A stretch of DNA of 8,069 nt from Gallionellaceae bacterium (GTDB taxonomy: Bacteria > Pseudomonadota > Gammaproteobacteria > Burkholderiales > Gallionellaceae), in contig JAUYFR010000047.1 of NCBI GenBank assembly GCA_030690855.1, positions 1-8,069 of the forward strand, read 5' to 3'. Shown here one piece after another: positions 4,762 to 8,069 of the stretch; within the stretch, counting starts at the first letter, position 1, and each line of letters begins with the position of its first letter. A model generated the notes under the pieces. It was not told the DNA's origin. It ran no database searches and was given only the letters and a program-made list of their open reading frames with translations. The position numbers were made by a program, and so were the translations under genes.

Positions 4762-4800
4762 TCGCACAAAAAACAAGGGAGACCGAAGTCTCCCTTGTTT
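4762..4800 (-). terminator. Terminator copy E, after the cytochrome-porin gene
   Basis: A perfect 13-base stem (4800-4788 with 4783-4771 on the minus strand) with a C(UUCG)G-type loop and T run, 59 bases after the stop of the cytochrome-porin gene. It is identical in its stem and loop to copy B. Confidence 0.92.
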
Positions 4801-4859
4801 GTCTTGCTTAGCTTTGTTTGATAAATTCGCTTGCGCTAGCCCATCTTACGTTGGCTAAC

Positions 4860-6143
4860 TTACCAAGCTGCTTCCAACATGAATGTTGTCAAGCTCTTCT
4901 CAGTGCTACCTGCGTCAGCTTGTTGGCCAGAGCGGATACTGTGGTTAAGATGCAAGGCAACGTTTTGAGTCAAGTCGTAAATTGCCATCGCAGAGATAGA
5001 GTTGTCAGACCTTCCAGCACCAGTTGTACCATTACGCATTGCAGCACCAAGATGCAGTGTATGCGGAATTAAACTGTAGTCAGCACCAATAGTCGATGCG
5101 CTTTCAGTTTGTGCGCCAGTGTTGTACTTTGTACCACTTGGAACGCTGGCATAAGTTACATAGATACCTAGATCATTGCCACCAACTTGGCCGTGAGCCT
5201 GGAAGTCCAATACCGTAGCTTCTGTTTTACTAGTAGTACCTGACATTGCTGCTTCATCGCCATATGAAACCGCTCCAGACGTAGGTAAAGCCCAAGAATT
5301 ATATGACTGACCGCTCATCGAACCGAAGCCGATGTGCATAGCCCAATCAGCAACAGTTGGCGTCGCAGCTAGACGAACCCAAGTTGAGCTCATCTGAATA
5401 CCAGAGCCTTCCGCCCCAGGAACATAAGCAAAGGCTGGCGACCATTTAGACACGTTGATATAGCCCATTTCATGTAAGGCAACGAAAGCCAGACCGGACG
5501 CTGCACCAGAACCCATACCCGTGTATTGAGCGGCAGAAATGTCAGAACGATGTTCCGCCCAACGAATACCACGAGTCATACCAGTGCTTGATTGCTCAAA
5601 ACCGTAAGCCACGCCCAATGCGTCTGTTAGGTAAGGAATCGCCATAAACTTCAGATCACCTGCCTCATACACCATAGGCAGTTTCATACCAGCGATAATA
5701 CCGCCAGCTGGGCCACCCACTAGATTGTTCTCCATCATCATACCCATCTTGAAAGAGTCTTGATCAGCTACGCGGCCACCAAAGAACAAGCTCAGCTCGT
5801 CAGGAATCTGCCATTGACCAGATTCGGTATTTGTACCTGAAATTGTGTCAGGTGTAGCACCAGTAGTCGTTGACTTTTGATAACGTGCTTTTAACAATAC
5901 CGCAGCATTCAATGTCTCAGGAATTGAAAGGTGTTCACCTTCGATTTTGCCTTGTGCGCCCATCATGGTGTAGCCAGATGCCTTGAATGCCTGACCGAAA
6001 CCGTTCAACACTGGATAGTGTTGTTGATGGCAGGCGCTACATCCCATACCTGTTTGACGTGCAAAAGATGGAATAGCTGATGCCTCTGGTGCAAATACTG
6101 TGGCAGCCATAACGCTTGCCAATGTTAATACGATTTTTTTCAT
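4860..6143 (-). CDS. Outer-membrane monoheme cytochrome-porin, Cyc2-like, 427 aa
   Basis: A signal peptide (MKKIVLTLASVMAATVFAPEASA, likely cut after residue 23) leads to IPSFARQTGMGC and a single heme-binding site CSACH (35-39), then PVLNGFGQAFKASGY. The remaining 370 or so residues are rich in Gly, Ser, Thr and alternating hydrophobics, and the chain ends in an aromatic residue (FMLEAAW), as outer-membrane beta-barrels do. An N-terminal monoheme domain fused to a porin is the architecture of Cyc2, the outer-membrane iron oxidase of Acidithiobacillus and neutrophilic iron oxidisers, and the FARQTGxxCxxCH opening resembles that family. I infer extracellular electron transfer; the substrate cannot be read from sequence. 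A GAGGAG site precedes the ATG by six bases. It is a one-gene unit ended by terminator copy E. Confidence 0.8.
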   Translation of the reverse strand: MKKIVLTLASVMAATVFAPEASAIPSFARQTGMGCSACHQQHYPVLNGFGQAFKASGYTMMGAQGKIEGEHLSIPETLNAAVLLKARYQKSTTTGATPDTISGTNTESGQWQIPDELSLFFGGRVADQDSFKMGMMMENNLVGGPAGGIIAGMKLPMVYEAGDLKFMAIPYLTDALGVAYGFEQSSTGMTRGIRWAEHRSDISAAQYTGMGSGAASGLAFVALHEMGYINVSKWSPAFAYVPGAEGSGIQMSSTWVRLAATPTVADWAMHIGFGSMSGQSYNSWALPTSGAVSYGDEAAMSGTTSKTEATVLDFQAHGQVGGNDLGIYVTYASVPSGTKYNTGAQTESASTIGADYSLIPHTLHLGAAMRNGTTGAGRSDNSISAMAIYDLTQNVALHLNHSIRSGQQADAGSTEKSLTTFMLEAAW

Positions 6144-6183
6144 GCATTTCTCCTCGTAAGGTAATCCTGGTTTATTAGAATAT

Positions 6184-6201
6184 ACTTATATTTCAATAAG
6201 T
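6184..6201. promoter_or_regulatory. Inverted repeat upstream of the cytochrome-porin gene
   Basis: ACTTAT and ATAAGT are perfect inverted arms separated by six bases, centred about 50 bases before the start codon in AT-rich DNA that also holds TATATT-like -10 candidates. It could be an operator for a dimeric regulator. I cannot fix the promoter boxes with confidence. Confidence 0.3.
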
Positions 6202-6324
6202 AGCCACGCTGTACGCGTTGTTTTTTTACTACGGGGCGAAACGTACACGTTGGAAAAAAGATTGTCAAAATAAATTTATGGCCGATTCATTTTCGCAACA
6301 CACAATATTTTTTCGATCAATAAT

Positions 6325-7056
6325 TTAAGTCTTTTCTAATATTCGCTGAATCACCGCCCCCGCCAACATAAAGCCAAATAAGGGTGGCATGTAACTGATA
6401 GTGCCGTTCACTGCGCGAGGACGACCTCTGCCCGTTGGCTCAGGTGGCAAAGGCTGGCCTGGGTATTCATCAGAAAAAACCGCTAACACGCCTTCATAAA
6501 CATTTTCATTGCGTAGGCGCTTGCGCATTTCTCGCGCAAGTGGACACATATCAGTGTCTTTAATGTCCGCCACTTTTATACGCGTGGGGTCGCGGCGATT
6601 GCCCGCGCCCATGCTCGACGCCACCTTTAAACCGCGCTTATAACTCTCTACCACCAACGCCACCTTTGATGATAAAGAGTCAATACAATCAATAACATAG
6701 CAAGAATCGGCAGGGACGAGCTGATTCACGTTTTCAATCGCGAGAAAGTCATAAAGCACTTTGACCTCACACTCTGGATTGATGTCGAGAATGCGTGCGC
6801 GCATGAGGTCTGCCTTGGACTGCCCCTCGGTGGAATGAAGCGCGAGTAGTTGGCGATTGATGTTGCTGGGCACGACTTTGTCATGGTCAAGCAGTGTTAA
6901 GCGACCGACGCCTGCGCGCGCCATTGCTTCAGCACAGTAGGAGCCAACGCCACCTAGACCCGCGATAAAAATGTGGGTGTTCTTGAGCAGAGCAAGACCT
7001 TCTTCACCCAATAAAATTTGAGTGCGTGCGAATTGGGGATGGATGGTGTTTGGCAT
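6325..7056 (-). CDS. tcdA: tRNA threonylcarbamoyladenosine dehydratase TcdA, 243 aa
   Basis: This is an E1-like ThiF-fold enzyme that uses ATP to convert t6A37 in tRNA to the cyclic form ct6A. The nucleotide-binding loop AGLGGVGS (32-39), the acidic LLDHDKVVPSNINRQL (55-70), the DCIDSLSSK segment (123-131), SSMGAGNRRDP (148-157) and the C-terminal NGTISYMPPLFGFMLAG (217-233) follow TcdA (CsdL/YgdL) in order. At 243 residues it is slightly shorter than the E. coli enzyme (268), mainly at the C-terminus. No clear Shine-Dalgarno is seen before the ATG. The REP-like palindromes lie between it and the upstream hydrolase gene, so it may be read from that promoter. The intergenic stretch after it (6144-6324) shows no strong terminator hairpin. 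Confidence 0.92.
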   Translation of the reverse strand: MPNTIHPQFARTQILLGEEGLALLKNTHIFIAGLGGVGSYCAEAMARAGVGRLTLLDHDKVVPSNINRQLLALHSTEGQSKADLMRARILDINPECEVKVLYDFLAIENVNQLVPADSCYVIDCIDSLSSKVALVVESYKRGLKVASSMGAGNRRDPTRIKVADIKDTDMCPLAREMRKRLRNENVYEGVLAVFSDEYPGQPLPPEPTGRGRPRAVNGTISYMPPLFGFMLAGAVIQRILEKT

Positions 7057-7091
7057 GATGTGGAGAGTTTAAAGTAGGTTACAGCTTTACT

Positions 7092-7109
7092 GTCGGAATG
7101 AATTCCGAC
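7092..7109. repeat. REP-like palindrome
   Basis: GTCGGAAT and ATTCCGAC form an 8-base stem with a two-base centre, followed by CTAC. It belongs with the palindromes at 7132-7231 in the gap between the hydrolase gene and tcdA. Confidence 0.7.
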
Positions 7110-7131
7110 CTACGAAAAGCGATGCGATGGA

Positions 7132-7162
7132 TTTTGTAGGTTGGGCTTTAGCCCAACAACAA
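7132..7162. repeat. 31-base REP-like repeat, copy 1
   Basis: Identical over 31 bases to 7201-7231. The core TTGGGCT-TT-AGCCCAA is a perfect hairpin, preceded by TTTTGTAGG. It belongs to the widespread class of short GTAGG-headed intergenic palindromes in proteobacteria. Confidence 0.9.
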
Positions 7163-7164
7163 GC

Positions 7165-7182
7165 GTCGGGTTAAAACCCGAC
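7165..7182. repeat. REP-like palindrome between the two 31-base repeats
   Basis: GTCGGGTT-AA-AACCCGAC is a perfect 18-base palindrome followed by CCACAA, an imperfect inverted match to the TTGTAGG head of the preceding repeat. The two together (7133-7188) look like a REP doublet. Confidence 0.75.
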
Positions 7183-7200
7183 CCACAAGAGGAGAAGAGG

Positions 7201-7231
7201 TTTTGTAGGTTGGGCTTTAGCCCAACAACAA
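7201..7231. repeat. 31-base REP-like repeat, copy 2
   Basis: Exact duplicate of 7132-7162, ending three bases before the hydrolase stop codon. Its head TTTGTAGGTT is matched by the inverted AACCTACAAA at 7253-7262 inside the coding region, so the complete element appears to be the 61 bases 7202-7262. Confidence 0.9.
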
Positions 7232-7233
7232 TT

Positions 7234-8069
7234 TTATGTCCGGCTCGCATCTAACCTACAAAGCGCAGGTAACACTTCACAGGCATTCGCCGTAGTGATT
7301 TGTGCAACTTCTTCCAGTGCCATGCCACGCAAGTCTGCCAAGGTCTGCGCAATTCGCTTTACGTACTGCGGCTCATTGATGACTTTTTTACTCAGGGCTT
7401 CACCCTCTCCCCCAATCCCTCGCCCACTAGCGTGAGAGGGGAGAAAAGATGGCGGAATATCTGGCGCATCGGTTTCCAGCACAATCGCCTCTAACGGCAA
7501 AGTCGCTGCGAGTTCGCGTAATTTAGTGGCGCGCTCAAAAGTCATCGCACCACCAAAGCCGAGCTTAAATCCCAGTTTAATAAATTCATCTGCCTGTTGG
7601 CGACTACCATTAAAAGCATGGGCAATGCCGCTGCGCACTTTGTGTTCGCGTAAATGTTTAAGGATGACATCTGGCGCACGCCGAATGTGGAGCAGTACCG
7701 GCAAATCAAATTCACGCGCCAGTTTAAGTTGCTCAACAAAGAAAAATTCTTGGGCCGCACGGTCGTAATGTTGAATAAAAAAATCGAGGCCAATTTCACC
7801 GACAGCAACGGGTTGCCGCTGCGTTAGATACTCTCTCAACACATTTAAATCTTCGGGCACAGCATCGCCCACATACATGGGATGAATGCCATAAGCGGGC
7901 AAGCAACCAACGTGCTTTTGGCATAGCTCATACACCACTTCAAAATTGGCGCGCGTTACCGAGGGCACGACGATACGATCAACCCCAGCCGCTTGAGCGT
8001 TGGCGATCAGCTCAGTTTGCGCGCCTGCAAATTCGCTGGCGTCGAGGTGGCAATGGGTGTCGATGAACA
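7234..8069 (-). CDS. TatD-family metal-dependent hydrolase, YjjV-like (start codon cut by window edge)
   Basis: The frame begins at the very edge: the first two bases seen are TG, then codons for FIDTHCHLD, so only the A of the ATG is probably missing, giving 278 residues. The TatD metal-binding pattern is complete: HxH in THCHLD, Glu in VGEIGLDFF, His in VLLHIRRA, His in AHAFNGS and Asp in LETDAPD. TatD enzymes are TIM-barrel nucleases or phosphoesterases with two divalent metals; opening and spacing fit the YjjV subgroup better than TatD itself. After ETDAPDIPP there is an extra segment of about 20 residues (SHASGRGIGGEGE) coded by a palindromic repeat, and the last residues (CRLDASRT) come from another repeat. 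Metal-binding residues lie outside both, so activity may be retained. A GTG at 7968 is internal and not the start. Confidence 0.92.
   Translation of the reverse strand, partial: FIDTHCHLDASEFAGAQTELIANAQAAGVDRIVVPSVTRANFEVVYELCQKHVGCLPAYGIHPMYVGDAVPEDLNVLREYLTQRQPVAVGEIGLDFFIQHYDRAAQEFFFVEQLKLAREFDLPVLLHIRRAPDVILKHLREHKVRSGIAHAFNGSRQQADEFIKLGFKLGFGGAMTFERATKLRELAATLPLEAIVLETDAPDIPPSFLPSHASGRGIGGEGEALSKKVINEPQYVKRIAQTLADLRGMALEEVAQITTANACEVLPALCRLDASRT
7402..7442. repeat. Palindromic repeat in frame inside the TatD-family gene
   Basis: CCCTCTC (7403-7409) and GAGAGGG (7434-7440) are inverted arms around CCCAATCCCTCGCC-type sequence. This resembles the common dispersed repeat of the form CCCTCTCCC...GGGAGAGGG found between genes in many proteobacteria. 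Here it is translated as SHASGRGIGGEGE. Confidence 0.6.

Noticed and set aside
1983..4800. Integron gene-cassette array with attC sites
   Set aside because: The repeats are compact rho-independent terminators with a T run. I could not find the GTTRRRY/RYYYAAC core sites of attC or an integrase gene.
1983..4800. CRISPR array made by the repeated palindrome
   Set aside because: Spacing between copies is hundreds of bases and filled with genes, not short uniform spacers.
4801..4859. Extra gene or RNA between the cytochrome-porin stop and its terminator
   Set aside because: Only a weak TAGCC/GGCTA inverted pair is visible, explained as part of the 3' untranslated region.
4818..5072. Plus-strand open frame over the end of the cytochrome-porin gene
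   Set aside because: Antisense to a well-supported gene, no ribosome site and no domain.
5390..5572. Second minus-strand frame inside the cytochrome-porin gene
   Set aside because: Out-of-frame shadow; the main frame has a signal peptide, heme site and barrel ending.
6144..6324. Sigma-54 promoter upstream of the cytochrome-porin gene
   Set aside because: TGGC occurs in the region, but no GC dinucleotide stands at the required distance from GG.
7542..7808. Second minus-strand frame inside the TatD-family gene
   Set aside because: Out of frame with the metal-binding motifs that identify the real gene.

Overview
The window is a stretch of bacterial chromosome in which every gene I can support lies on the minus strand, so the order of transcription runs from high to low coordinates. 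Moderate GC content, betaproteobacterial-looking housekeeping proteins (HrpA, TcdA, a YjjV-type TatD hydrolase) and a monoheme outer-membrane cytochrome-porin resembling Cyc2 point to a betaproteobacterium, possibly of the Nitrosomonadales/Gallionellaceae group. That placement is inference from protein resemblance only.

Layout from high to low coordinates. A TatD-family hydrolase (8069-7234) lacks only the first base of its probable start codon. A 177-base gap (7057-7233) is filled with REP-like palindromes. Next come tcdA (7056-6325), which acts on the t6A tRNA modification, and a secreted 427-residue protein with one CxxCH heme site and a barrel-like remainder (6143-4860). A compact accessory island of small genes follows (about 4707-2042). 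At the low end, hrpA, a DEAH-box RNA helicase gene, starts at 1953 and runs off the window edge.

The island holds hicB-hicA, a DUF5397-like gene with vapD, a DUF2283 gene, a DUF1640-like small membrane protein gene, and tumE-tumA followed by a DUF2442 gene. There are three recognisable toxin-antitoxin pairs and two antitoxin-like genes without an obvious toxin. A near-identical UUCG-loop terminator follows nearly every transcription unit: intact copies at 4771-4800, 3369-3398 and 3006-3035, a decayed copy at 1995-2022 and a half copy at 4241-4255. Three copies continue directly into a shared extended -10 promoter element (TGATAYACTTC on the minus strand) that serves the next unit. The island therefore looks like interchangeable promoter-genes-terminator units. 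The outermost terminators lie in direct orientation around it, so it could be gained or lost by recombination between them.

A second theme is palindromic repeats entering genes. A 124-base element with perfect 28-base inverted ends sits in frame inside hrpA. A second palindromic repeat sits in frame inside the tatD-like gene. A third supplies that gene's last codons. No stretch longer than 300 bases lacks a gene; the larger gaps are 6144-6324, 7057-7233 and 4708-4859. I see no rRNA, tRNA, CRISPR array, transposase or integrase.
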